The notes: generated by a model from the letters alone, not told the origin. Shown: positions 7,523 through 15,324, counted from the first letter of the stretch. The stretch: DNA of 17,248 bases from Merdiplasma sp905207905 (GCA_902475025.1 CABRXX010000058.1:1-17248); one strand, 5' to 3'. A program made the numbers and translations.

Positions 7523-8419
7523 ATGACAAAACGTAGAAAACAGCGTCAGGATGCGCTGGCGCAGATGGCAGGAAAAACAAATCCGGTTTTGCAGGTATGG
7601 AAAAACTTCCGGAAAAATCCGGTTGCCTTGACCGCATTGCTGATACTGCTTGCCATGATGGTGGTGGCAGTAGCCTCCGGCTTTTTGTTTGACTATGATA
7701 CTCAGGTGGTAGGTTTAAATCCGGCGGAGCGCCTTCAAAGTCCAAGCGCTGCCCACTGGTTTGGAACAGATGCTTTTGGAAGAGATGTGTTTATCCGGGT
7801 TATTTACGGAGCTCGATATTCCCTTTTTATAGGGATTGTGACCTCTGCGGTATCCATGACTCTGGGGATTATTATCGGAGCTTCCTGCGCTTATTTTGGA
7901 GGAATCTATGATATTGTGATGATGAGGGTGATGGATTCGATTGTGTGTATTCCCTCCATGCTGTTGATGCTGGCGCTGGTTGCCGTGTTGGGGAAAGGAA
8001 TGAACGGTATTATTATTGCGCTGATTGCCACCTCTGTTCCTGGATTTTCCCGGATTGTCCGCTCGATTGTCTTAAACGTGGTACATCAGGAATATGTGGA
8101 GGCTGCGGTGGCTTGCGGAACCAGCCATGGGGAAATCATTGTCCGCCATATCCTTCCCAACTGTTTTGGCCCTATTCTTGTGGATGTGCTTATGAGTGTG
8201 GCTGGCTGTATTATGGCAGCTTCCAGCCTTAGCTATCTGGGAATGGGCATCCAGGTTCCGGCGCCGGAGTGGGGAGCCATGCTCAGTGATGCAACACCGC
8301 TTCTTCGGGCTTATCCGTATCTGGCCATCTTTCCGGGCATTGCCATTGTGCTGACCTCACTTTGTTTTAATCTGATCGGTGACGGGCTCACAGATGCCCT
8401 GGATCCCAAAAATCGATGA
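7523..8419 (+). CDS. Dipeptide/oligopeptide ABC transporter permease, DppC/OppC type
   Basis: A 298-residue second permease subunit. It has the DppC N-terminal element (VWKNFRKNPVALTALLILL, a cytoplasmic helix running into the first membrane helix), the diagnostic HWFGTDAFGRDVFIRVIYGARYSL block and the EAA loop EYVEAAVACGTSHGEIIVRHILPN. The end, NLIGDGLTDALDPKNR, is the usual DppC C-terminus. The ATG at 7523 follows GAGGAGAG by a normal distance and lies 13 bases after the DppB-type gene. It forms the heterodimeric channel with that protein and is energised by the two following ATPases. Confidence 0.93.
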   Translation: MTKRRKQRQDALAQMAGKTNPVLQVWKNFRKNPVALTALLILLAMMVVAVASGFLFDYDTQVVGLNPAERLQSPSAAHWFGTDAFGRDVFIRVIYGARYSLFIGIVTSAVSMTLGIIIGASCAYFGGIYDIVMMRVMDSIVCIPSMLLMLALVAVLGKGMNGIIIALIATSVPGFSRIVRSIVLNVVHQEYVEAAVACGTSHGEIIVRHILPNCFGPILVDVLMSVAGCIMAASSLSYLGMGIQVPAPEWGAMLSDATPLLRAYPYLAIFPGIAIVLTSLCFNLIGDGLTDALDPKNR

Positions 8420-8434
8420 GGAGGAGATGGCAGT

Positions 8435-9415
8435 ATGAGTGAAGAAATATTAATGAAGGCGACCGGTCTTAAGGTAGTGCTTCCGGGAAAAGAAGGCGGG
8501 GACACGGTCATTGTAGACGGAGTGGATTTAGACATTCCCAAGGGAAAAACGGTGGGGCTGGTGGGAGAGTCCGGCTGCGGAAAATCCATGACAGCCCGCT
8601 CTTTGATGCGGCTGCTGGACACCCCTATTTCCATTAAAGAAGGAAGTATTGAATTTGAAAAAACAAATTTGACGGCGCTGACCGAGAAGGAGATGCGAAA
8701 GATCCGGGGGCAGAAGATTTCTATGATTTTCCAGGAGCCCATGACTGCGCTGAATCCTTCTATTACCGTGGGAAAGCAGGTTCGGGAGGCGATTCTCCTT
8801 CATCAGAAGATTTCCAAAAAAGAGGCCAAGGAACGGGTGATCAAGATGTTCCGGGATGTGGGAATTCCGGATCCGGAGCTTCGCTATAAAGCATATCCCC
8901 ATCAGCTTTCCGGCGGATTGCGGCAGAGAATCTGCATTGCTATGGCAATGGTGCTGGAGCCGGAGCTGTTGATTGCAGATGAGCCGACAACAGCGCTGGA
9001 TGTGACGGTGGAAGCTCAGATTCTGGCATTGATGAAACAGCTGCAGAGCAGTCATGCCATGTCCATTCTCATGATCACCCACAATCTGGGTGTGGTGGCA
9101 GATATCTGTGATGAGGTAAATGTCATGTATGCAGGAGAGATTGTGGAGCACGCCCAGAAAGCGGAACTGTTCCATAATCCAAGACATCCCTATACGCTGG
9201 GGCTGATGAAGGCAATTCCAAGAGTGAGGGGAAAAATGGACGAAGAACTCTATACCATTCAGGGAACGGTACCCTCATTTTCTGATATGCCTAAGGGCTG
9301 CCGGTTCTGTGAACGTTGTTCTCTTGCAACAGAGCGGTGCAGAACGGAGCATCCGCCTCTTGTGGATATTGGAAACGGTCATCTGGTTCGCTGTTTCAGG
9401 GAGGTGAGTGAATAA
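8435..9415 (+). CDS. Peptide ABC transporter ATP-binding protein, DppD/OppD type
   Basis: A 326-residue ATPase subunit. Walker A is GESGCGKS (44-51), the signature LSGGLRQR (158-165), Walker B LLIADEP (178-184, D182 and E183) and the switch histidine H216 in ITHNLG. The C-terminal oligopeptide-transporter extension starts near residue 230 (HNPRHPYTLGLM) and holds a cysteine cluster C289, C292, C295 and C302, the pattern that binds an iron-sulfur cluster in some related peptide importers. Leucine in the fifth position of the signature is close to the methionine often seen in DppD and is not a defect. It starts 15 bases after the DppC-type gene with GAGGAG, and its stop shares one base with the next start (TAATG). 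Confidence 0.93.
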   Translation: MSEEILMKATGLKVVLPGKEGGDTVIVDGVDLDIPKGKTVGLVGESGCGKSMTARSLMRLLDTPISIKEGSIEFEKTNLTALTEKEMRKIRGQKISMIFQEPMTALNPSITVGKQVREAILLHQKISKKEAKERVIKMFRDVGIPDPELRYKAYPHQLSGGLRQRICIAMAMVLEPELLIADEPTTALDVTVEAQILALMKQLQSSHAMSILMITHNLGVVADICDEVNVMYAGEIVEHAQKAELFHNPRHPYTLGLMKAIPRVRGKMDEELYTIQGTVPSFSDMPKGCRFCERCSLATERCRTEHPPLVDIGNGHLVRCFREVSE

Positions 9416-10365
9416 TGGAACCATTGATACAGGTGGAACACCTGGTGAAGCATTTTAAGAGCAGAGCAGGATGGGTAAAGGCAGTGGACGATGTTTCGCT
9501 GGAGATCTATCCGGGAGAGACCCTGGCTCTGGTAGGAGAATCCGGCTGCGGAAAGTCTACCCTGGGGCGGCTGATTCTTCGGCTGATGGATCCCACTTCC
9601 GGGAGCATCCGTATGAATGGGGAAGAGCTGAGCGCTCTGAAGGGAAAAGAACTTCGGAAATGCCGGTCTCAGATGCAGATGGTATTTCAGGATCCTTTTT
9701 CTTCTCTGGATCCTCACTTTACGGTGGGTGAGGTAATCGCAGAGCCGCTGCGGAATCTGGGGCTTTCCAAGGAGGAGCAGCGAAAGCAGGTATTGGAACT
9801 GCTGGAGCGTGTGGGGCTTCAGCCGGAACATTATTACCGGTATCCTCATCAGTTTTCAGGAGGACAGCGCCAGAGAGTGGGAATTGCCAGAGCCCTGGCC
9901 CCCAATCCCCAACTGATCGTCTGCGATGAGGCAGTGTCTGCACTGGATGTTTCGATTCAGGCGCAGATCTTAAATCTTCTGCGGAAGCTGCAAAGGGAAT
10001 CGAACCTTACCTTTTTATTTATCTCCCATGACTTGGCTGTGGTGCGCTATGTGGCCAGCCGTGTCTGCGTTATGTTTTTGGGGCAGCTTTGTGAGATCTG
10101 CCCGGTTGAGGATGCTTACAAACATCCCTTACACCCGTATACCAGGATGCTGATCGATTCAGCGCCAGAACCGGATCCGGATTTTTCAAGAGAGAATCGG
10201 ATGCTTTTGGAAGGAGAACTTCCTTCTCCGGTCAATCCTCCGGAAGGGTGCCGTTTCTGTACCAGATGTCCCTTTGCCACCAAGGAGTGCAAGGAGACGA
10301 AGCCGGAAATGAAGGATTATGGAAATGGCCGGTTCTGCGCCTGCCATCATCCGCTGAAACAATAA
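9415..10365 (+). CDS. Peptide ABC transporter ATP-binding protein, DppF/OppF type
   Basis: A 316-residue second ATPase subunit, forming a heterodimer with the preceding protein. Walker A is GESGCGKS (41-48), the Q-loop FQDPFSSLDP (91-100), the signature FSGGQRQR (147-154), Walker B LIVCDE (167-172) and the switch histidine H205 in ISHDLAVV. The DppF/OppF-type stretch FLGQLCEICPVEDAYKHPLHPYTRMLIDSAP follows, then a C-terminal cysteine group C279, C282, C285 and C292 (GCRFCTRCPFATKEC). The ATG overlaps the previous stop by one base (TAATG), with GGAGGTGAG as ribosome binding site inside the upstream gene, a standard coupled arrangement that keeps the two ATPases in balance. Confidence 0.93.
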   Translation: MEPLIQVEHLVKHFKSRAGWVKAVDDVSLEIYPGETLALVGESGCGKSTLGRLILRLMDPTSGSIRMNGEELSALKGKELRKCRSQMQMVFQDPFSSLDPHFTVGEVIAEPLRNLGLSKEEQRKQVLELLERVGLQPEHYYRYPHQFSGGQRQRVGIARALAPNPQLIVCDEAVSALDVSIQAQILNLLRKLQRESNLTFLFISHDLAVVRYVASRVCVMFLGQLCEICPVEDAYKHPLHPYTRMLIDSAPEPDPDFSRENRMLLEGELPSPVNPPEGCRFCTRCPFATKECKETKPEMKDYGNGRFCACHHPLKQ

Positions 10366-10371
10366 AAGTAA

Positions 10372-10400
10372 CTGCTGGGAGCCGGTCCGGTTTTTGGCAG
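10372..10400 (+). promoter_or_regulatory. Intergenic hairpin between the DppF-type gene and the binding-protein gene
   Basis: CTGCTGGGAGCCGG (10372-10385) pairs with CCGGTTTTTGGCAG (10387-10400) along its whole length if G-U pairs are allowed; with a realistic 5-base loop about 12 pairs remain. No T-run follows the stem (ATACAAATAA), so it is a poor terminator. In the only real gap inside the operon (62 bases), just before the binding-protein gene, it may be an mRNA end-stabiliser or processing site that raises the level of the binding protein. Function is inferred. Confidence 0.45.
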
Positions 10401-10427
10401 ATACAAATAAAGAAAAGGAGAAAAAAT

Positions 10428-11912
10428 ATGAAGAAATTAGTAGCACTTGCAACCGCCCTGGCCTTAGCCCTGGGCACAGTAACCACATCTTTGGCAGCGG
10501 AAGCTACCGCAGACCCCACTTTGCGCGCCGTTTGTATGGTATCTGCCGAGAATTTCGATCCGCTGGTATCCACTATGACGGACAAGCTGGTAAACCATGC
10601 GCTGTTTGACTGTCTGTTCAAATTTGAAAGCGACGGAACCGTGGTTCCCATGCTGGTGGACACTTATGAGCAGGATGGTTTGGAGGTTACCCTTCATCTA
10701 CGCAAGGATGCGGTATTTTCCAGCGGCAATCCGGTAACAGCAAAGGATGTTGTATTTTCTTATAATCAGGTTCTTAAGGATCCAACCCTGCGCTACAATA
10801 TGACCGGTATTTCCAGCGGCATGGAAGTGGTGGATGATTATACAGTTGCCCTTCACCTGAATAATGATTATGATAAATGGCAGAATTACCTGGCAGAGCT
10901 TCTTTACATTGTGGAAGAGGCCAGCTATGAAGAAGGAAAAGAATACCTCACCGAGGCGCCGGTAGGATCCGGACCCTACACTCTGGTGGGAATTGATGAG
11001 GCAAAGACCGTTACTCTGAAAGCCAATGACAACTATTGGGGAGGGGCTCCAGAGTTTAAGACAGTAGAGGTTTGTGCAGCAGTAGACAATGCTACCGGAC
11101 TGGTGGCTTTGCAGACCGGAGAAGTAGATCTGCTGGCTCAGGTAGGAAGAGATGCCTACAATCAGGCGGCAGCAGATCCGAATCTGAAAGCCATCGCATT
11201 TGACGGCTGGCAGATTATGGGTATTATGAACTTTGTTGGAGACGAGGCTTTCCGTCAGGCTGTATTCCATGGCATTAACCGGGAGACGATTCTTGCAATC
11301 TGCAATGATGGCAACGGAACTCCGGCTGCCAATATGTACAGTGCAAAGACTATGGATCGCTATCTGGACAAAGCTCCCTTTACCGGATATGATCCGGAGC
11401 TGGCAGCAGAGTGTATTGCCAAGTCAGAGACGGATCTTTCCCATACCTTTACCCTGTCTGTGATGGATGCGGACTCTGCAGCAGTTGCCCAGTGCGTGAA
11501 GGCAGACCTGGCAGCGCTTGGAATCAATGTAGATATCAGCCAGACGGATGCAAATACTTTCTTTGCAAATCTGCAGTCTGGAAATATGGAAATGGGACTG
11601 CTGGCTATGGGAACCGATATGGTTTCTGTTGAGGGTATGTTCTCTATGTTCAGCCCGGAGCAGGGATATCCCTTTAAGAATATCACAGATGATCTGGTGA
11701 ATAAAGTAGAGACCGTACCCCTGATTGAGGATAAAGAAGAGCATGAGGCAGCTGTGATCGATACCTTAAATCAGCTGGCAGTAGAGTGCCCCTGGGTTCC
11801 TCTGTATGACAATCCCATGTACGCAGTGCACAGCAACCGGGTAGGCAATGTAAACGAGTGCGGCGCTGCTACTTATGTATACTATTTTGGCGATATGACA
11901 GTAGAGGAGTAA
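10428..11912 (+). CDS. Peptide ABC transporter substrate-binding protein (SBP family 5)
   Basis: A 494-residue extracellular binding protein that captures the ligand for the four upstream transporter subunits. It starts MKKLVALATALALALG, a Sec signal peptide with likely cleavage near SLAA|EA (residues about 22-26). The mature part shows family 5 features: FDPLVSTMTDKLVNHALFDCLFKFESDGTVVPMLVDTYE, the LRKDAVFSSGNPVTAKDVVFSYN block and GSGPYTLVGIDEAKTVTLKANDNYWGG. The frame is open back to 10248, but that would lie inside the DppF-type gene; the ATG at 10428 has AAAGGAG and begins the signal peptide. Unusually for a Gram-positive binding protein there is no lipobox cysteine. Ligand unknown; peptides are favoured by context. 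It is the last gene of the operon, 46 bases before the terminator. Confidence 0.92.
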   Translation: MKKLVALATALALALGTVTTSLAAEATADPTLRAVCMVSAENFDPLVSTMTDKLVNHALFDCLFKFESDGTVVPMLVDTYEQDGLEVTLHLRKDAVFSSGNPVTAKDVVFSYNQVLKDPTLRYNMTGISSGMEVVDDYTVALHLNNDYDKWQNYLAELLYIVEEASYEEGKEYLTEAPVGSGPYTLVGIDEAKTVTLKANDNYWGGAPEFKTVEVCAAVDNATGLVALQTGEVDLLAQVGRDAYNQAAADPNLKAIAFDGWQIMGIMNFVGDEAFRQAVFHGINRETILAICNDGNGTPAANMYSAKTMDRYLDKAPFTGYDPELAAECIAKSETDLSHTFTLSVMDADSAAVAQCVKADLAALGINVDISQTDANTFFANLQSGNMEMGLLAMGTDMVSVEGMFSMFSPEQGYPFKNITDDLVNKVETVPLIEDKEEHEAAVIDTLNQLAVECPWVPLYDNPMYAVHSNRVGNVNECGAATYVYYFGDMTVEE

Positions 11913-11957
11913 AGTTTTCTTTTCTGTTTCTGTTGCTTCATAATGATTGGCTATAAT

Positions 11958-12025
11958 AAAATACCACCCTTTGACGCGAAAAGATCGGTAATTTTCGGTT
12001 GTCTCAGAGTGGTATTTTTTATTTT
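11958..12025 (+). terminator. Intrinsic terminator ending the peptide operon
   Basis: AAAATACCAC (11958-11967) pairs perfectly with GTGGTATTTT (12009-12018), with T-rich DNA at 12015-12025. Inside the loop there is a second stem, CGAAAA (11977-11982) with TTTTCG (11992-11997), and GAC with GTC (11973-11975, 12001-12003), giving a nested two-level hairpin. The A-run on the left arm means it could also work on the opposite strand, although no minus-strand gene is seen. Confidence 0.85.
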
Positions 12026-12116
12026 ACAGGATCATACTGCGTTGAAGTGAAGCTGTTTAAAATAAAAGTTGCGGGACAGATTTTTTAAAAAATTAATAAC
12101 TATAAAATCAAAGATA

Positions 12117-12125
12117 TGATAAAAT
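12117..12125 (+). promoter_or_regulatory. Possible extended -10 promoter of the MBL-fold gene
   Basis: TGATAAAAT fits an extended -10 element (TG-N-TAAAAT, box at 12120-12125) in AT-rich DNA, about 90 bases before the gene and after the upstream terminator. No convincing -35 box is seen (TAACTA at 12097-12102 is weak), so the exact site is uncertain. The rest of the 11913-12213 gap holds the operon terminator and the inverted repeat at 12161-12192. Confidence 0.4.
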
Positions 12126-12160
12126 AGGGTATATTTACTTCAATGAAATGAAACATGATT

Positions 12161-12192
12161 TTATCCATAGGGAACAAGTCTCTTATGGATAA
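12161..12192. repeat. 9-bp inverted repeat in the leader of the MBL-fold gene
   Basis: TTATCCATA (12161-12169) and TATGGATAA (12184-12192) are perfect inverted copies with a 14-base spacer, ending 9 bases before the AAAGGAG ribosome binding site (12201-12207). It could be a protein-binding operator or an RNA hairpin in the leader that affects translation. No T-run follows, so it is not a terminator. The repeat is seen directly; its role is inferred. Confidence 0.55.
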
Positions 12193-12213
12193 GAAACAGG
12201 AAAGGAGCAGCAG

Positions 12214-13038
12214 GTGACAAAGATCACTTATATCGGTCACAGCGGTTTCCTGGCAGAGACGGAAAAGCATTTGCTTTTGTTTGACTACTATAAGGGAAGT
12301 CTGCCGGATTTGCCGGAGGAGAAACCGCTGTACGTATTTGTAAGCCATCGCCATGAAGATCATTTCAATCCGGAGATTTTTAAGCTAGCCGGGAAGGGGC
12401 GGAAGGTGACATATGTATTGTCCTTTGATATTCGGCTCACAGAAAAAAATCTAAGCCGTTGGGGGCTTAAGGCAGAGACGGCTGAAATTTCGGGTTCTGG
12501 CGCATTTTCTGATGCCGCAGTACCTTCGGATGATGGCAACTGGCTGCAGCAGGCTGGGGAAAAAACGCAAAGAGGGGAGTACGGGAGACTGATTTCCCTT
12601 AGGGCCAATGAAGTCTTTGAAATGGAGGATATGAAAGTAGAGACCTTTCGATCCACAGATGAAGGAGTGGCGTTCTTGGTGACTGTGGACGGAGTTACGC
12701 TTTACCATGCCGGAGATCTTAACTGGTGGATGTGGAGAGGAGAAGACAAGGGCTGGCTTGGCACCATGACTGCCAACTTTAAGAGAGAGGTGGAGAAAAT
12801 GGCCGGCCGCAAAGTGGATATCGCCTTTCTTCCGTTGGATGACAGGCAGGAGGCGTATTTTTTCTGGGGAATGGATTGGTATCTGCGGAAACTGCAGGTT
12901 CACTATGCTTTTCCTATGCATTTCTGGGCAGATGATACGGTGGTGGAGCGGTTCCGTCAGATGGAGTGCCGGAAGGATTATTCGACCGTGATCTGTGACA
13001 CTGCCCATGAGCGGGTCTGGGAGCTGCCAGAACCTTGA
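12214..13038 (+). CDS. MBL-fold metallo-hydrolase
   Basis: A 274-residue cytosolic hydrolase of the metallo-beta-lactamase superfamily. The metal motif is SHRHEDHF (H45, H47, D49, H50); further ligands are H165 and D168 in YHAGDLNWW and H236 in FPMHFW, so the two-metal site is complete. The opening ITYIGHSGFLAETEKHLLLFD is typical of small UlaG or UPF0173-like members that act on lactones, phosphodiesters or other small esters; I cannot name the substrate. The start is GTG at 12214, chosen because AAAGGAG lies at 12201-12207 and because the conserved first strand begins at residue 3. It stands alone between a terminator and a 156-base gap before hflK. An ordinary intact housekeeping-type hydrolase; function is open. 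Confidence 0.85.
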   Translation: MTKITYIGHSGFLAETEKHLLLFDYYKGSLPDLPEEKPLYVFVSHRHEDHFNPEIFKLAGKGRKVTYVLSFDIRLTEKNLSRWGLKAETAEISGSGAFSDAAVPSDDGNWLQQAGEKTQRGEYGRLISLRANEVFEMEDMKVETFRSTDEGVAFLVTVDGVTLYHAGDLNWWMWRGEDKGWLGTMTANFKREVEKMAGRKVDIAFLPLDDRQEAYFFWGMDWYLRKLQVHYAFPMHFWADDTVVERFRQMECRKDYSTVICDTAHERVWELPEP

Positions 13039-13194
13039 ACGGTCAGTTCTTCTTTTGGAAGCAGAACAAGGCGGCAGGTCTTTTATGTATAAAGGGCGGC
13101 AAATAAAAATCAAAAGCTGATACCAAGAAAAAGCAGCCATCAGTTAACAGAAGCAAAATAAAAAATACAGAGCATTGCAGGAGGGAGGAAATCT

Positions 13195-14337
13195 ATGGCG
13201 AAAATGTTTCATTGGAAGGGAAAAAAGAAGGAACCCTACGAGACGTACGAACCTGGAGAGCAGGGGAGAATAAGGGAAAAGAACAACAAAAAAAAGATCG
13301 CCTGGGGCGTTGGCATTGGGGTGGCTGCGGTGGCTGCCATGATGTTCTTTTCCGACTGTTGGTATTCCATTGAGGAGGAGCAGCAGGCGGTGGTGTGCAC
13401 TTTTGGGAAACCGGTTGCAGTGACAGAGCCGGGGCTGCATTTTAAGATCCCGCTGATCCAGACCGTCCAGAAGGTAAATACTACGATTCAGGGATTTGCG
13501 ATTGGATGGGAATCAGACCGATATGCAGACGGGACGGGAGATTTGTCTGAGATTCAGCCGGGAGAAGAATCTTTGATGATTACTTCAGATTACAATTTCA
13601 TTAACATTGATTTTTATGTGGAGTACCGTTTCTCTGATCCGGTGAAAGCGGTGTATGCATCCAGAAATCCGGAGGGGATTTTGAACAACGTAGCCCAGAA
13701 CTGTATCCGTACCGTGATCGGTTCCTATCCGGTGGACGCAGTGCTTACTACCGGAAAGAATGAGATACAGGCCAACATTAAAGAAATGCTGATGCAGAAG
13801 CTGGAGGAGATTGACATCGGTATTCAGCTGATCAATATTACCATCCAGGACGCGGAGCCGCCAACCAATGAAGTGATGACTGCTTTTAAGGAAGTGGAGA
13901 CTGCTAAGCAGGGAAAGGATACTGCGGTAAATAATGCCAACAAATACCGGAACGAGCAGATCCCGGCAGCCCAGGCCAAGGCAGACCAGATTCTGCAGGA
14001 CGCTCAGGCTCAGAAAGAGGAGCGGATCAATGAGGCGGAAGGACAGGTGGCCAGGTTTAATTCCATGTATGAGGAGTATGTAAAGTATCCGGCCATCACA
14101 AAGCAGCGGATGTTTTACGAGGCCATGGAGGATATTCTTCCGGATCTGAAGGTGGTCATCACAGACGGCGATCAGTCATCAGTACAGCCGCTTCTGCCGC
14201 TGGACAGTTTCAGTCAGGGAGATGAGGAGCAGCAGGAGAAAACAGAAGAGAATGAGGGCGCAAAGAAATCGGATGAGCAGGAAGATCCTGTTACGAATTA
14301 CGACCGTTTGTTAGAGGATACAGAGGGGGTGTGGTAG
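13195..14337 (+). CDS. hflK: HflK-type SPFH/prohibitin membrane protein
   Basis: A 380-residue membrane-anchored protein of the SPFH (stomatin/prohibitin) family. In Escherichia coli HflK and HflC form a large membrane cage around the FtsH protease and modulate it. Here a basic, Lys-rich cytosolic head (1-34) precedes one membrane helix (about 35-52), an SPFH domain (58-230, including EEEQQAVVCTFGKPVAVTEPGLHFKIP), a coiled-coil region rich in A, Q, E and K (about 230-300) and a very acidic tail (341-380). The family element INITIQDAEPPTNEVMTAFKEVETAKQGKDTAVNNA is present. Start at 13195 follows GGAGGGAGGAAA. It ends one base before hflC. No ftsH gene is in the window. The 156 bases upstream contain no promoter or terminator that I can support. 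Confidence 0.88.
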   Translation: MAKMFHWKGKKKEPYETYEPGEQGRIREKNNKKKIAWGVGIGVAAVAAMMFFSDCWYSIEEEQQAVVCTFGKPVAVTEPGLHFKIPLIQTVQKVNTTIQGFAIGWESDRYADGTGDLSEIQPGEESLMITSDYNFINIDFYVEYRFSDPVKAVYASRNPEGILNNVAQNCIRTVIGSYPVDAVLTTGKNEIQANIKEMLMQKLEEIDIGIQLINITIQDAEPPTNEVMTAFKEVETAKQGKDTAVNNANKYRNEQIPAAQAKADQILQDAQAQKEERINEAEGQVARFNSMYEEYVKYPAITKQRMFYEAMEDILPDLKVVITDGDQSSVQPLLPLDSFSQGDEEQQEKTEENEGAKKSDEQEDPVTNYDRLLEDTEGVW

Positions 14338-14338
14338 A

Positions 14339-15319
14339 ATGAATAAAATCGTAAAGCGTGTTCTTATAGGAGCTGGTGTGGTGGCAGCCTGCGGATTATT
14401 TTTATCTTCACTGATTGTTACCTATGATAATGAGTACAAGCTGATCCGGCAGTTTGGTAAGGTTCAGAGAACCATCGATGAGTCCGGTATCAGCTTTAAG
14501 GTTCCGGTGATTCAGACGGTGAATACGATTCCAAAGGATATTCAGCTCTACGATCTGGCACCTTCTGATGTGATTACCTCAGATAAGAAGACCATGGTGC
14601 TGGACAGCTATGTGCTGTGGCGGGTGACAGATCCGCTGCGCTTTGCCCAGACGCTGAGCTTTTCCACAGTAAACGCAGAGAATCGGATTGACACTATTGT
14701 GTACAATGCTACCAAAAATGCGATTTCCAATATGACCCAGGAGGAAGTGATCCGAAGCCGGGACGGTGAGTTTACCGTAGAGGCTCAGGTGGAGGAGAGC
14801 GGCGGAAACGACCTGGTTGTGGATGACGACGGGACTGTGACAGAGGGGAAGGCCAAGACTGTAAAGATCAAATCTCTGACGGAGGAGATCATGGAGAATA
14901 TTGACGATGTCTATGACCAGTACGGCATCGAGATCGTTACCGTGGAGGTAAAGAAGCTGGATCTGCCGGATGACAACAAAGAGGCAGTGTATACCCGGAT
15001 GATTTCTGAGCGGCAGAACATTGCGGCTCAGTATACGGCGGAGGGGGAAGCGGCGGCCCAGGTGATTCGCAATACCACGGACAAAGATGTGGCCATCAGC
15101 ATTTCTCAGGCGGAAGCAGAGGCGGAGAAAATTATTGCAGAGGGGGAAGCGGAGTATATGCGGATTCTCTCGGATGCCTACAATGATCCGGAACGCAGCG
15201 CTTTCTACAGTTTTGTCCGTTCTTTGGATGCGGCAAGAGCCAGTCTTTCCGGAGGAAACAAGACATTGATTTTAGATTCCGATTCTCCTATTGCAAAAAT
15301 TTTTTCAGGGGAAGAATAA
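14339..15319 (+). CDS. hflC: HflC-type SPFH/prohibitin membrane protein
   Basis: A 326-residue partner of HflK. It has a short basic head, one membrane helix (about 7-27), an SPFH domain (YDNEYKLIRQFGKVQRTIDESGISFKVPVIQTV, 29-61) and the HflC hallmark RMISERQNIAAQYTAEGEAAA (220-240) leading into an alanine/glutamate-rich coiled coil (240-280). Between residues about 141 and 182 lies an acidic insert (EAQVEESGGNDLVVDDDGTVTEG) within the SPFH domain, a place where HflC proteins vary. The ATG comes one base after the hflK stop (GGGGGTGTGGTAG-A-ATG), so both are translated from one message at similar levels, consistent with an alternating hetero-oligomer. Confidence 0.88.
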   Translation: MNKIVKRVLIGAGVVAACGLFLSSLIVTYDNEYKLIRQFGKVQRTIDESGISFKVPVIQTVNTIPKDIQLYDLAPSDVITSDKKTMVLDSYVLWRVTDPLRFAQTLSFSTVNAENRIDTIVYNATKNAISNMTQEEVIRSRDGEFTVEAQVEESGGNDLVVDDDGTVTEGKAKTVKIKSLTEEIMENIDDVYDQYGIEIVTVEVKKLDLPDDNKEAVYTRMISERQNIAAQYTAEGEAAAQVIRNTTDKDVAISISQAEAEAEKIIAEGEAEYMRILSDAYNDPERSAFYSFVRSLDAARASLSGGNKTLILDSDSPIAKIFSGEE

Positions 15320-15324
15320 TATCG

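Noticed and set aside
8906..8932. Leucine in the ABC signature LSGGLRQR as a possible defect in the DppD-type ATPase
   Set aside because: DppD and OppD proteins often have a hydrophobic residue (commonly methionine) at this position; all other ATPase motifs are intact.
10248..10427. Upstream in-frame extension of the binding-protein gene (60 more residues)
   Set aside because: It overlaps the DppF-type gene in another frame and would bury the signal peptide. The ATG at 10428 has AAAGGAG and starts with a proper signal sequence.
13039..13194. Possible terminator or promoter between the MBL-fold gene and hflK
   Set aside because: GTTCT...AGAAC near 13046-13067 gives only a 5-bp stem without a T-run, and no -35/-10 pair with acceptable spacing was found.
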